Shown: in pieces, positions 52,501 to 59,712 of the stretch
Position numbering within the stretch: position 1 is the stretch's first letter
Layout: each line of letters opens with the position of its first letter
Source: Algorimicrobium echini
Lineage (GTDB): Bacteria; Bacteroidota; Bacteroidia; Flavobacteriales; Flavobacteriaceae
Assembly (NCBI RefSeq): GCF_900115185.1
Contig: NZ_FOVN01000006.1
Location: forward strand, 62,001 to 126,000
DNA: 64,000 bases
Direction of reading: 5' to 3'
Position numbers and translations under genes: made by a program
Notes under the pieces: generated by a model
What the model was told of the DNA's origin: nothing
Databases searched by the model: none
What the model saw: only the letters and a program-made list of their open reading frames with translations

Positions 52501-52575
52501 ATCATAATCGCTGTTTTGTGCTTTGGCGAAATTGGCAAATAATACTATCATGGCGAGTATGGTAACGTGTTTCAT
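46507..52575 (-). CDS. Large alpha-2-macroglobulin family protein with CxEQ motif
   Basis: A 2022-aa exported protein. A signal peptide (1-19) is followed by a helical N-terminal region (about 20-380), MG domains with a conserved MG2 (about 570-680; LFTDRSIYRPGQTVYFKG), the bait-like and A2M core (about 1090-1320), and an alpha-helical thioester-type domain. The motif CNEQ (Cys1473) in YDCNEQTFSR fits the CxEQ thioester rule. Near residues 1178-1196 is VIVSAMGIKREKR, which resembles the SusC/TonB-plug motif. A2M proteins trap proteases; this one likely works in the periplasm. It leads an operon that ends with a secreted protease. Confidence 0.93.
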   Translation of the reverse strand: MKHVTILAMIVLFANFAKAQNSDYDALWKSVEKLENEGLPKSALDIVTKISRQAKHEDNQPQAIKALLYKSKYALTLEEEAQLQIIADFKHEIAQSETPTKNILQNMLATMYWQYFQQNRWQFYNRTQTAEKVDDTDFRTWDLETLFTEIQTQYKLSLENEQTLQQTPISDFDAIIYSQPNSKQFRPTLYDLLANTALNFYKTDENSISQPAYKFEINDPKFLCPAIEFSQTEIASKDSTSLQLQALKIYQKLTQFHLKNKTTKALVDIDIARLKFVKDYATFSNKEMVYLETLKESRADYTSEESGLYAFEIAQLFNEQGERYEPKKAPELQWKIKEAYDLCETVNKNFPNTTAAKKCAVLQKQIKLQSLQVQTERHVPIQQDARMLVTYKNLNTLGFKAYKLTEKEFEAFGKIYREDEQLAFVKKLTLSKSWQATLKNEGDYQQHQTEVIIPALENGRFLIVASAKNEANTFAIQTLQITNIALVDKAENDRQIYQFINRNNGQPIPNLTVKISYKENYNGDFKHKTFTSDSNGNVEISKTQSRWTQVKIVANSKTDKAYFGDYYVNPEYKLNEDPVSYKGFLFTDRSIYRPGQTVYFKGIAMKTTHGKSTVLVDAETDAVLYNVNGEEVNRLTLRTNEFGSVTGEFILPNTGLTGGFRIQLLGKSHHLGNANTYFSVEEYKRPKFETTFKPISETFKINDSITVKGTALAFAGSNITNAKVVYRVHRKVQYPDWYYWYRPRFNSEVQEITHGESTTNDKGEFEITFKAIPDSSVDKSTLPIFNYEVSADVTDINGETRSSSIIVNVGYHAMTASIAVENTLDKTTKNHTIEIDTRNLNGEFTPATGTLKIYKLQAPEEVLRSRPWEAPEYKMLSETEFKAKFPHDAYANEDNPNNWKKGDMVFETDFNTEKSKTITLRNIKKWDSGMYVIVLESTDKFGHAVTAEAKTNLYSDTDKTVADNQLFIITTNKNTYQPNDTVLLTMGSAAENITFTIDIEKDKKTIKSYVVNLNNNKKTIEIPVTEADFGGFAVNYSFAFANSFQSGTEIISVPYPKTDLEIETTTFRDKLQPGTDETWAFKIKGPQGNKVSAEILASMYDASLDQFKPHNWTFNPLEKPTYYSNATRQAHYSFGIQNFRIQNTPRLNMGFPHQGYDQLNWFGFYFGDDNYFYEEDLEHEEVIVSAMGIKREKRDIAYETEMAPEADQALGSPKDSLQNQESSESKKSDFSGITIRKNLQETAFYFPQLQTDEAGNVSFNFTTPEALTKWKLQVLAHTKTLESQVTSLETVTQKELMVIPNAPRFLRHGDAITISTKIANLSNKNLSGQAQLQLTDAITGEDISAQLLVLSSGEMVKPERLFEVDAKGNTQVSWLLNIPETVNAVQYKVVAKAGAFSDGEQNAMPVLSNRLLVTETLPMWIKSNETRTFTLDKLKTNTSSSLKHHQLTLEMTSNPAWYAVQALPYLMEYPYDCNEQTFSRYYANALASHIANSNPRIQEVFNQWRNSDALVSNLEKNPELKNILIQETPWLRDAQSETEQKKRIALLFDLNKMTNELQNALGKLQQNQMTSGAWPWFKGGRENRFITQHIITGFGHLDKLNVIQSASEVAMISNAIAYLDNEFIKEYKNITKYNKDADLSKDHLSYTQLHYLYMRSFFPEIKRSKEVQDISEYYLGQIDSYWLSRSIYSKGLMTLISHRMNKPKTAGKILKSLKETSITNDELGMYWKDNTASWHWYQAPIETQALLIEAFQEVGSTIYSATNNTHDIDNLKMWLLKNKQTNKWESTKATTEAVYALLLQGSDWLSVTEAVTVLVGNKKIDPSKLEAVKVEAGTGYYKTSWNASEIKPEMADVTLTKTGKGIAWGGLYWQYFEDLDKITTAKTPLQLKKKLFKKTNTDSGEVISEITSETDLQIGDLVRVRIELHSDRDMEFIHMKDMRAAGLEPINVLSSYKWQDGLGYYESTKDASTNFFFDFLPKGVYVFEYDLRVNNAGNMSNGITTIQSMYAPEFSSHSEGVRISVD

Positions 52576-52846
52576 GTGGTTATTCTTATTGCTAGTCTTT
52601 AACAGTTTGAGGCATTGTACTGGTTAAAAATACACATTTCAAAATCGATTTTTATGTTTTTTGCCGATACTGTTTCAGAAAGTTTTTGTTCGTTCAATAG
52701 TACATTCAAAAGTTGTTCCAAAAAAATGAAATTGGGTAACTGGAGGCTTTCAATTCGTAACCCTTTATTTTCAGTAAGGGAATTTCTTAAAAAATAAAAG
52801 GTACTAGAAGTTAAAACGACCAATACTAAAAACCATTTTGAATAGT
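52576..52846. other. Intergenic region between divergent A2M and TPR genes
   Basis: About 270 bp without a supported gene. Short overlapping frames on both strands have no start context, homology or codon pattern worth calling. Only the -7 box for the TPR gene lies just beyond it. Confidence 0.6.
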
Positions 52847-52854
52847 TATCTTTG
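52847..52854 (+). promoter_or_regulatory. TAnnTTTG -7 box for the TPR gene
   Basis: TATCTTTG, 19 bp ahead of the ATG at 52874. A TTTTG lies only six bases upstream, so the -33 element is unclear. Confidence 0.55.
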
Positions 52855-52873
52855 TATAATTGATTGTTGTATT

Positions 52874-53827
52874 ATGAAAAAGCTGCTTTTATGTTTATTG
52901 GTTCCCGTTTTAGGAATGGCACAACAGGCATTGGATGACGTGGCATTATTATTAGATAAGAAAAATTATAAACAAGCAGAAACTATAATAGAGCCTTATG
53001 CTTTAGCCAATCCAACAAACAAGCGTGCCGTGGAATTGTTAGGTGATGCCTATGGGTATCAATCCAAATGGGATGCCGCAATTAAGCAGTATAAGTTGTT
53101 GGTAGCATTAGAACCCAATGAGGCAAATTTCCATTATAAATATGGAGGCGCTATGGGTATGAAAGCTTTAGAAGTCAATAAAGTAAGTGCGTTAATGCTT
53201 ATAGATGATGTAGAAGATGCATTTTTAAAAGCTGCCGAATTGGATAGCAAGCATATTAATACGCGCTGGGCTTTGGTGGAATTATATATGCAGTTACCAG
53301 GTATTGTTGGTGGAAGCGTCAAGAAATCCTTGAAGTATGCCAATGAGTTGGAAGCACTTTCTAAAGTAGATGGGTATTTGGCTAAAGGTTATATTTATGA
53401 GTATGATGACGAACCCGAACTAGCCGAAACCTATTATAAACGCGCCATAACTACTGGAGGTTCTATTACCTGTTTTGAAAAATTAGCTAATTTTTACGAA
53501 AAGCAACAGCAACCCGATAAGGCGATTGCAACGATTGAAGCATCCGAAAAAAAGCATAAACGCAATGCCGTTCATTACCAAATAGGAAAAGTAGCCGCCG
53601 AGTATAATTTGCAATTAGAAAAAGGTGAAAATTGCCTGAAAAGGTATCTAGCCAACTATTCCGTGGAAGATGGTGTGCCAAAAGCCTGGGCAAATTACCG
53701 ATTGGCGCAGATTTACAAACATCAGAATCGTAAAAAAGAGGCGCTTAAACATATAGATCTAGCCTTGGCCGAATTACCTGAAATTGAAGTTTTTTCGGCA
53801 GAGAAATCCGCTATTTTAAACCGTTAG
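52874..53827 (+). CDS. Secreted TPR-repeat protein
   Basis: A 317-aa protein with a signal peptide (cut after LGMAQ) and about six to seven tetratricopeptide repeats (e.g. AVELLGDAYGYQSKWDAAIKQY). The long insert around AALELDSKHINTR-like segments may carry partner binding. The ATG at 52874 opens the signal and follows a -7 box; upstream codons lack either. TPR proteins of this kind act as scaffolds; the partner is unknown. It lies 77 bp upstream of the Mur ligase gene on the same strand and may be co-transcribed with it. Confidence 0.85.
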   Translation: MKKLLLCLLVPVLGMAQQALDDVALLLDKKNYKQAETIIEPYALANPTNKRAVELLGDAYGYQSKWDAAIKQYKLLVALEPNEANFHYKYGGAMGMKALEVNKVSALMLIDDVEDAFLKAAELDSKHINTRWALVELYMQLPGIVGGSVKKSLKYANELEALSKVDGYLAKGYIYEYDDEPELAETYYKRAITTGGSITCFEKLANFYEKQQQPDKAIATIEASEKKHKRNAVHYQIGKVAAEYNLQLEKGENCLKRYLANYSVEDGVPKAWANYRLAQIYKHQNRKKEALKHIDLALAELPEIEVFSAEKSAILNR

Positions 53828-53904
53828 AAACTTAATAATTTACCGGTGTTCACATTTCTACTTCCATTTGCAATGTGTATATTTGAATTCTACAAAATTT
53901 AATT

Positions 53905-55260
53905 ATGAACGTACATTTTATAGCCATTGGTGGTGCTGCCATGCACAATTTAGCCATTGCTTTACATAATAAAGGCTACCAAGTTACCGGTAGCGATGAT
54001 ACTATTTTCAATCCGTCTAAATCTCGTTTGGAAGCTAAAGGTTTACTGCCTGAATCATTTGGTTGGTTCCCAGAAAAAATCAGTTCTAATTTGGATGCTA
54101 TTGTTTTGGGCATGCATGCCAAAGCTGATAATCCGGAATTGCTAAAGGCGCAAGAACTCGGTTTAAAAATATATAGCTATCCAGAGTTTCTGTACGAACA
54201 ATCTAAAAATAAAACCCGTGTGGTAATTGGCGGAAGTCATGGGAAAACCACGATAACCTCTATGATTTTACACGTTATGCATTACCACGATCGGGATGTG
54301 GATTATATGGTTGGCGCCCAATTGGAAGGTTTTGATGTCATGGTGAAACTCACAGAAGACAATGATTTTATAGTTTTGGAAGGCGATGAATATTTAAGCT
54401 CTCCTATTGATAAGCGACCAAAATTTCATTTATACAAACCCAATATTGCGTTGTTGAGTGGTATTGCTTGGGATCATATTAATGTGTTTCCAACCTATGA
54501 CAATTATGTCGAGCAGTTTAAAATTTTTGTAGATAGTATTGTTCGAGGTGGTAGCATTACCTACAATGCCGAAGATGCTGAAGTAGCACGCGTTGTAGAA
54601 GCGTCTGAAAATACCATTCGTAAATTACCGTATTACACACCAGAATATACGGTTGAACATGGTGAAACGCTTTTAGAAACACCGGAAGGACCGTTGCCAA
54701 TTGAAATTTTCGGGAAACACAACCTGAATAATTTAGCAGGCGCCAAGTGGATTTGCCAACATATGGGCATTGACGAAGATGATTTCTATGAAGCCATTGC
54801 CACATTTAAAGGGGCTAGCAAACGATTAGAAAAAATTGCCGAAAGTAAAACCAGTGTTGCTTATAAAGATTTTGCCCATTCACCCAGTAAAGTATCGGCT
54901 ACTACCCAAGCTGTAAAAGCCCAATATGAGGATAAAACCCTTATTGCCTGTTTGGAATTGCATACTTATAGTAGCTTAAATGCCGAATTTTTAAAAGAAT
55001 ATAAAGGCGCTCTGGATGCTGCTGATGAGGCTGTCGTTTTCTATTCACCAGACGCGGTTGAAATTAAGAAATTGGACGCAGTTTCGCATGAACAAATTGC
55101 CCATGCGTTTGAACGTGACGATTTAATGATTTATACCAATCCCGAAGAATTTAAAACTTTCTTATTTTCGCAAGACTTTAATAACAAAGCCTTGTTGCTC
55201 ATGAGTTCTGGAAATTATGGCGGATTGGATTTTGATGCGGTTAAGGGGTTGTTGAGGTAG
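53905..55260 (+). CDS. mpl: Mpl-type Mur ligase (murein tripeptide recycling)
   Basis: A 451-aa Mur ligase that probably joins UDP-MurNAc to recycled L-Ala-gamma-D-Glu-meso-DAP. MurC/Mpl features: IAIGGAAMHNLA (N-terminal nucleotide fold), the P-loop GGSHGKTTIT, VLEGDEYLSS and DHINVFPTYDNY. The GAAMHNLA and short C-terminal domain favour Mpl over MurC (which has GGIGMS). In this phylum annotators call it peptidoglycan synthetase. It is not in a mur operon. Confidence 0.85.
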   Translation: MNVHFIAIGGAAMHNLAIALHNKGYQVTGSDDTIFNPSKSRLEAKGLLPESFGWFPEKISSNLDAIVLGMHAKADNPELLKAQELGLKIYSYPEFLYEQSKNKTRVVIGGSHGKTTITSMILHVMHYHDRDVDYMVGAQLEGFDVMVKLTEDNDFIVLEGDEYLSSPIDKRPKFHLYKPNIALLSGIAWDHINVFPTYDNYVEQFKIFVDSIVRGGSITYNAEDAEVARVVEASENTIRKLPYYTPEYTVEHGETLLETPEGPLPIEIFGKHNLNNLAGAKWICQHMGIDEDDFYEAIATFKGASKRLEKIAESKTSVAYKDFAHSPSKVSATTQAVKAQYEDKTLIACLELHTYSSLNAEFLKEYKGALDAADEAVVFYSPDAVEIKKLDAVSHEQIAHAFERDDLMIYTNPEEFKTFLFSQDFNNKALLLMSSGNYGGLDFDAVKGLLR

Positions 55261-55266
55261 TTTGTC

Positions 55267-55286
55267 ATTCCTGCAAAGGCAGGAAT
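55267..55286. repeat. Short perfect palindrome (ATTCCTGC-AAAG-GCAGGAAT)
   Basis: An 8-bp perfect stem with a four-base loop, six bases after the Mur ligase stop and with no T run. It has the form of dispersed REP-type elements and shares AAGGCAGG with the palindrome in nif3. Confidence 0.5.
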
Positions 55287-55391
55287 CTCACTGTAGGTTT
55301 TTTAGGTTATTGTTTGGTAAATAAATCACAGATAGAAAATCCGCGAGGACTTTCGTAAGTAGGTGAGAACTAGCCGTTAATTATACATGGT

Positions 55392-55401
55392 GTTACCAAC
55401 T
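55392..55401. repeat. Left inverted repeat flanking parDE
   Basis: GTTACCAACT, six bases before the parE stop side. It is the exact reverse complement of AGTTGGTAAC at 56021-56030 on the other side of the toxin-antitoxin module. The preceding 80 bp carry no gene and look like a dispersed repeat. Confidence 0.45.
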
Positions 55402-55407
55402 GTAATT

Positions 55408-55695
55408 TTATAATATGTTATTTAAATCTTGTCTTCCAACAATAGCCATTATCTCTACAATGTCATTATTAACTTTAAAATAAATGCTGTCAGATCCGCA
55501 GACACAGCGTTTATATCCGTATTTTATAAAGTCAACCGATTCAAACGAGAAAGGCCGTTGAGCAATAATGTCAAAATATTCAAAAAATGAGTTAAAATAT
55601 TTGTCAGCTTCTGTTATACCAAATTTCTTTACACCGTAATGATGAATTCTAATTAAGTCATCTTTAGCTGCATTACTTAACTTGTATTTAGCCAT
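55408..55695 (-). CDS. parE: ParE/RelE-type toxin
   Basis: A 95-aa toxin. It opens with KYKLSNAAKDDLIRIHHYG (helix typical of the ParE fold), and later YKRCVCGSDSIYFKVNNDIVEIMAIVGRQD matches the conserved C-terminal strands with the usual RQD end. It overlaps the antitoxin gene by eight bases. ParE toxins usually poison DNA gyrase; RelE relatives cut mRNA. Which applies is not decidable here. Confidence 0.9.
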   Translation of the reverse strand: MAKYKLSNAAKDDLIRIHHYGVKKFGITEADKYFNSFFEYFDIIAQRPFSFESVDFIKYGYKRCVCGSDSIYFKVNNDIVEIMAIVGRQDLNNIL

Positions 55696-55927
55696 TCAAT
55701 AAAGACTTTGATTTTGCTAAAATTTGCTCTTTACTATCATTCGTAAAACCGCTATTTTCAGCTATTTCTAATTTAGAGCTTATCCAATCAATTTGGCGTT
55801 GTTGATTTCTTGCCTGTCTTATTAGGTCATTTACAAGTTCACTTTTACTGGAATACTCATTAGTCGCCACTTGGGTTTTTAACCATTCGTCATTTGGTTG
55901 TGTCAATGAAATGCTTTGTCGTGCCAT
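55688..55927 (-). CDS. parD: ParD-type antitoxin
   Basis: A 79-aa antitoxin with an N-terminal ribbon-helix-helix (ARQSISLTQPNDEWLK, then SKSELVNDLIRQAR) that binds DNA, and a flexible C-terminal tail that would wrap the toxin. It comes first in the pair, as usual, and a perfect TGTAAATTTACA palindrome lies 16 bp upstream of the ATG as a likely autoregulatory site. Confidence 0.9.
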   Translation of the reverse strand: MARQSISLTQPNDEWLKTQVATNEYSSKSELVNDLIRQARNQQRQIDWISSKLEIAENSGFTNDSKEQILAKSKSLLNG

Positions 55928-55942
55928 TGGATTCGTTTTTGA

Positions 55943-55954
55943 TGTAAATTTACA
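55943..55954. promoter_or_regulatory. Perfect palindrome upstream of parD (candidate operator)
   Basis: TGTAAATTTACA, 12 bp and fully symmetrical, 15 bp ahead of the parD ATG. A half-site TTTACA follows 20 bp further on. RHH antitoxins bind such short palindromes. Confidence 0.5.
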
Positions 55955-56020
55955 CCAAAAAAATATATTTACAAAACATTTTAATTCAATTAGCTAAATT
56001 TCAGAAGGTTGGGTTTTTAT

Positions 56021-56030
56021 AGTTGGTAAC
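56021..56030. repeat. Right inverted repeat flanking parDE
   Basis: AGTTGGTAAC, the exact reverse complement of 55392-55401. The 175 bp from here to the next ATG show no gene or clear promoter. Confidence 0.45.
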
Positions 56031-56204
56031 GATATAATATAAATCCGTTTCAATGATTCATATTATTTGAACTCCAAGTTCGTCATATTTTTTTCTAAAC
56101 AACGCAATAAACTCAAATAAAGATCGTTAAACGATACAGAACCAGCCACTAACTATTTATTCGAAACACAATTACGTTTTTTAATCACCTTAATTTTTTA
56201 AAAT

Positions 56205-56855
56205 ATGATACGTAATTTGTTATTTATCCTTCTTTTAGTATGTGCTTTTTCATGTTCCTCTGATGATGATACTGGAACGCAACCAGCCAATGGAATTAGC
56301 GATCCTGGTTTTTATGGTTTGCAAGTTGGTAATGCATGGGTTTATAAAAGCTATCAACGAAATCCAAGTACAGAAACCTATGATGATACAGGCGTTGTAG
56401 ATTCTATAAGTATTGTTGGTACAGAGGTAATTAATGGTCATACCTATTTTAAGTTTAGACGATTAACAACTGGTAATACTAGTAATGCACCACTTTTAAG
56501 CTCCAATGGCGAGTATTTTGAGCTTGTAAGAGATTCCTTGGGAAATTTAATTTACGATGACGGCAGCATAAAATTTACGCATACCAATTTAAGCGAACGA
56601 ACGATTACTACGGATTCTTGGGGTTCTATTTTTGAAATCTTAACTGAAAATGAAGTACAACTGACTGTGGAAGCTGGTGTGTTTACATGCAACTATTCAG
56701 AGCGTTATGCCAAATCACACGAAGGCGAACAATTTCCAGGTTTAGACCGTTTTTATTATGCGGAAGGTGTTGGACTTATTTATGATACAAATTCATTTGT
56801 CAGCACACCAATTCATGCTGTAGAGCGTCGTTTAGATAGTTATAATGTGCAGTAA
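56205..56855 (+). CDS. Hypothetical lipoprotein, 216 aa
   Basis: A secreted lipoprotein. The signal ends in a lipobox (CAFSCSSD, Cys17), then a short Asp-rich linker and a beta-rich region (GFYGLQVGNAWVYKSYQRN, YERYAKSHEGEQF-like strands). I do not recognise a family. It is a single gene, convergent with the acetyltransferase gene at 56884. Confidence 0.75.
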   Translation: MIRNLLFILLLVCAFSCSSDDDTGTQPANGISDPGFYGLQVGNAWVYKSYQRNPSTETYDDTGVVDSISIVGTEVINGHTYFKFRRLTTGNTSNAPLLSSNGEYFELVRDSLGNLIYDDGSIKFTHTNLSERTITTDSWGSIFEILTENEVQLTVEAGVFTCNYSERYAKSHEGEQFPGLDRFYYAEGVGLIYDTNSFVSTPIHAVERRLDSYNVQ

Positions 56856-56883
56856 CAACGTAAATCTAAATTTAACCTACTGG

Positions 56884-57402
56884 TTACGGTTGCCTTAGCG
56901 CATAAACGGCATTTTCCAAATTATCAGCGTCCTGTTTGCCAATAAGCAGTTTAAATCCGTTGCGTTCTAATAATTTTATAGAAGCGGTATTGTTTTTCTG
57001 TGTGTAGGCTTCAATAGATTTCAAGTTTATAGAATTAAACCCAAAATTAATAATCGCTTTTAGCGCTTCATTCATAATGCCTTTGCCTTGGGAGTTTGGA
57101 TGTAAATCGTAACCCACTTCTGCTTTTTTTCTGTCTTCTGAAAAATTCCACAAACAAATGCTGCCTATCATTTGGTTTTGGCCTTGTTCTGTAATCACCC
57201 AATATAAAGAGTTGTTTGTTTCAATAGCTTGGCTAATTTTATCAATAAACGCCAGAGCTTTTTCTTGGGTTTCCGCGGATGCTCTTTTTACAAATTTATT
57301 GACATCTGGATCCGAACGTAAAAAGGAAATAGCTTCCCAATCGGAATGTGTTAGTTTCCGGAGTCGTAAGCGTTTGGTTTGTATTTCTGTGAATAGACTC
57401 AT
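56884..57402 (-). CDS. GNAT acetyltransferase (RimJ/RimL type)
   Basis: A 172-aa N-acetyltransferase. RLRLRKLTHSDWEAI opens the fold, IGSICLWNFSEDRKKAEVGYDLHPNSQGKGIMNEAL holds the acetyl-CoA pyrophosphate loop (Q-G-K-G-I), and NTASIKLLERNGFKL closes it. This is the RimJ/RimL subgroup, which acetylates ribosomal protein N-termini or small molecules; the substrate is not determinable. It is followed on the other strand by a lipoprotein gene with a short gap. Confidence 0.9.
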   Translation of the reverse strand: MSLFTEIQTKRLRLRKLTHSDWEAISFLRSDPDVNKFVKRASAETQEKALAFIDKISQAIETNNSLYWVITEQGQNQMIGSICLWNFSEDRKKAEVGYDLHPNSQGKGIMNEALKAIINFGFNSINLKSIEAYTQKNNTASIKLLERNGFKLLIGKQDADNLENAVYALRQP

Positions 57403-57449
57403 GGTAGATGTTACGTGCTTACGTGGCCGTATTTTATGATTAACGGGTA

Positions 57450-58037
57450 TTATTTATCCAGTTTAATTTTCTTTTTATTCTCGTATCTAAAATCGTTCAA
57501 ATCTTTTAGTTCAGCAGCAGTTTTCGCTTTCCATTCTTCAATTTTTTCATTATTTCTGCCACTTTCAGTTTCCTTTACTAATTCCAGACGGCTTTCTGAA
57601 AATTCACTCAAAATATCATTGTTAATTTGCGTTATAATATCAAAACCTTTAGCAATTTTTTTCTTATTCTCTAATGCGCGTTTTCTAAATTTTCTTGCGT
57701 GAATTTCTGCCAAGTCAAATTGCAATTGTTGAAATTCTATTTGTTTATCAATTTCGTCAACCTTTGTCGTATCTATCCACGAGGCGTTTCCAAGAAAAAT
57801 ATTTTCTATTTTTTGGTTCAAATTCCGCTGCATAAAATCAAAACCACCAATGGCATGATGTATCATAAATTGACTATAAACAGACTCGTTATTCTCATCG
57901 CTAATTTTTATTTTAAAATCGTCAACGGTTAACGGATGTTTTGCACTCCATCTTTTTTGTCCCTCTTGTAGGTTTTGCCCAAATGTTTTATTTATAATAC
58001 TACATACTATAATAAACCCTAATAATGACCTTTTCAT
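57450..58037 (-). CDS. Hypothetical secreted protein, 195 aa (DUF922-like)
   Basis: An exported protein with a signal peptide (cut after KTFG). WSAKHPLTVDDFKI resembles the PLTxxDF opening of DUF922 proteins, and DLAEIHARKFRKRALENKKK is a helical stretch with many charged residues. The ATG at 58037 is chosen because it opens the signal; an earlier in-frame start would add a non-signal segment. No further function can be given. Confidence 0.65.
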   Translation of the reverse strand: MKRSLLGFIIVCSIINKTFGQNLQEGQKRWSAKHPLTVDDFKIKISDENNESVYSQFMIHHAIGGFDFMQRNLNQKIENIFLGNASWIDTTKVDEIDKQIEFQQLQFDLAEIHARKFRKRALENKKKIAKGFDIITQINNDILSEFSESRLELVKETESGRNNEKIEEWKAKTAAELKDLNDFRYENKKKIKLDK

Positions 58038-58173
58038 GCGTCTTCTTGTCAACTTGTTAGCAATTATTGGATCTAGGTAGTCAACCAGAACCAACTTTTA
58101 AATATGTTCACAAATCTAATCCATTTCTACATATTTATATTTCCATTTTTTCAATTTTTAGTAAATTGCGAGC

Positions 58174-58632
58174 ATGAGCAATAACTTTGAAAATGAATTT
58201 TTTGGTATCGGGATTCAAAATGGTAAAACACCTGAAAACTTGGGTGTGCTTTGGCGTTCGGCTCAAAATTTAGGGGCTAGTTTTATTTTCACTATTGGAA
58301 ATCGCTATGCCAAACAAGCTTGCGATACGCATAATGCTGTAAAAGCCATGCCGTATTTTCATTATGAAACTTTCAACGATTTTCTAAAAAACTTACCAAA
58401 AGGTGCCCGAATTGTTGGTGTGGAACTCACAGATGAAGCCGAAAGTTTAGAAACCTTTCACCATCCAAGACGCTGTGTGTATTTGTTAGGTGCCGAAGAT
58501 CATGGTTTGTCCAATCAAGCTATTGAGAAAAGTCATTTTTTAATTAAATTCAAGTCGGAATTAAGCCTCAACGTATCTGTAGCTGGAAGTATTGTTATGT
58601 ATGATAGAGGAATAAATAAACCAAGGTCGTAA
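58174..58632 (+). CDS. SpoU/TrmH family RNA methyltransferase
   Basis: A 152-aa SPOUT methylase that modifies tRNA or rRNA. The three motifs are visible: NLGVLWRSAQ, LLGAEDHGLS and the knot LNVSVAGSIVMYDRG. It lacks the N-terminal RNA-binding extension found in longer TrmH proteins, so it acts as a compact dimer. Target base unknown. Its stop overlaps the -7 box of era. Confidence 0.92.
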   Translation: MSNNFENEFFGIGIQNGKTPENLGVLWRSAQNLGASFIFTIGNRYAKQACDTHNAVKAMPYFHYETFNDFLKNLPKGARIVGVELTDEAESLETFHHPRRCVYLLGAEDHGLSNQAIEKSHFLIKFKSELSLNVSVAGSIVMYDRGINKPRS

Positions 58633-58637
58633 CTTTG
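58630..58637 (+). promoter_or_regulatory. TAnnTTTG -7 box for era
   Basis: TAACTTTG, beginning at the TAA stop of the upstream methylase gene and 21 bp ahead of the era ATG. Confidence 0.55.
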
Positions 58638-58658
58638 CCACAATAAAACCGCACGTAT

Positions 58659-59540
58659 ATGAATCATAAAGCTGGATTTGTAAATATTATTGGAAACCCA
58701 AATGTAGGGAAGTCCACATTAATGAATGCCTTTATTGGCGAAAAACTATCCATTATAACCTCCAAGGCACAAACCACGCGGCATCGGATTTTGGGTATTG
58801 TAAATGGTGATGATTTTCAGATGGTTTTATCTGATACACCAGGCATTATTAAACCGGCTTATGAAATGCAGGAATCCATGATGGATTTTGTAAAGTCAGC
58901 TTTTGATGATGCGGACGTGTTGATTTATATGGTAGAAATAGGGGAAAAAGAACTGAAAGACGAGGCGTTTTTTAACCGCATTACCAATTCTACAATTCCT
59001 GTTTTATTACTCTTAAATAAAATTGATAAATCAGATCAGGAGCAATTAGAAGCGCAGGTGCAATTATGGTCAGAGAAAGTGCCAAATGCCGAGATTATGG
59101 CTGTTTCAGCTTTAGAAGGTTTTGGCGTTCGCGAAGTATTTGATAGAATTATTGAATTACTTCCGGAGTCACCACCTTTTTATCCAAAAGATCAGTTAAC
59201 CGATAAGCCAGAACGCTTTTTTGTAAATGAAATTATTCGGGAGAAAATATTAATGCATTACAAAAAAGAAATTCCATATGCGGTGGAAATTGATACCGAG
59301 GAGTTTTTTGAGGAAGAAGACATTATTCGTATGCGTTCCGTAATTATGGTAGAGCGCGAAACCCAAAAAGGCATTGTTATTGGCCATAAAGGTTCAGCGT
59401 TAAAGCGTGTAGGTGTGGAAGCAAGAAAAGATTTAGAAAAGTTTTTTGGCAAACAAGTCCACTTGGAATTGTATGTTAAAGTGAATAAAAATTGGCGAAG
59501 CGATCAGCGTCAATTAAAGCGTTTTGGTTATAACCAATAG
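58659..59540 (+). CDS. era: GTPase Era
   Basis: Ribosome-assembly GTPase that binds 16S rRNA. The 293-aa protein has G1 IGNPNVGKSTLMN, G3 DTPGI, G4 LNKIDK and a C-terminal KH domain with VIGHKGSALKRVG. Length and motif order are normal. It lies 18 bp past a -7 box that overlaps the preceding methylase stop. The region 59541-59712 that follows has no gene. Confidence 0.97.
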   Translation: MNHKAGFVNIIGNPNVGKSTLMNAFIGEKLSIITSKAQTTRHRILGIVNGDDFQMVLSDTPGIIKPAYEMQESMMDFVKSAFDDADVLIYMVEIGEKELKDEAFFNRITNSTIPVLLLLNKIDKSDQEQLEAQVQLWSEKVPNAEIMAVSALEGFGVREVFDRIIELLPESPPFYPKDQLTDKPERFFVNEIIREKILMHYKKEIPYAVEIDTEEFFEEEDIIRMRSVIMVERETQKGIVIGHKGSALKRVGVEARKDLEKFFGKQVHLELYVKVNKNWRSDQRQLKRFGYNQ

Positions 59541-59712
59541 CTTCAGTGTTTGATAAAAAGTTCGTTAGCTCGGGTAAGTTTAAGCAGTAAAGCTTGTAAC
59601 TTATATCGAGAATAAGAATTTGAGTAATAGATTAATTTTCGATATATTTTTCCAGTAAAAAATCAGTCATAATAACGCTTTGTTAACGTTTATTTGAATA
59701 CCAAAACCGACA

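Noticed and set aside
52599-52823. Short frames on both strands between the A2M and TPR genes
   Set aside because: They overlap each other, and have no start context, domain or signal.
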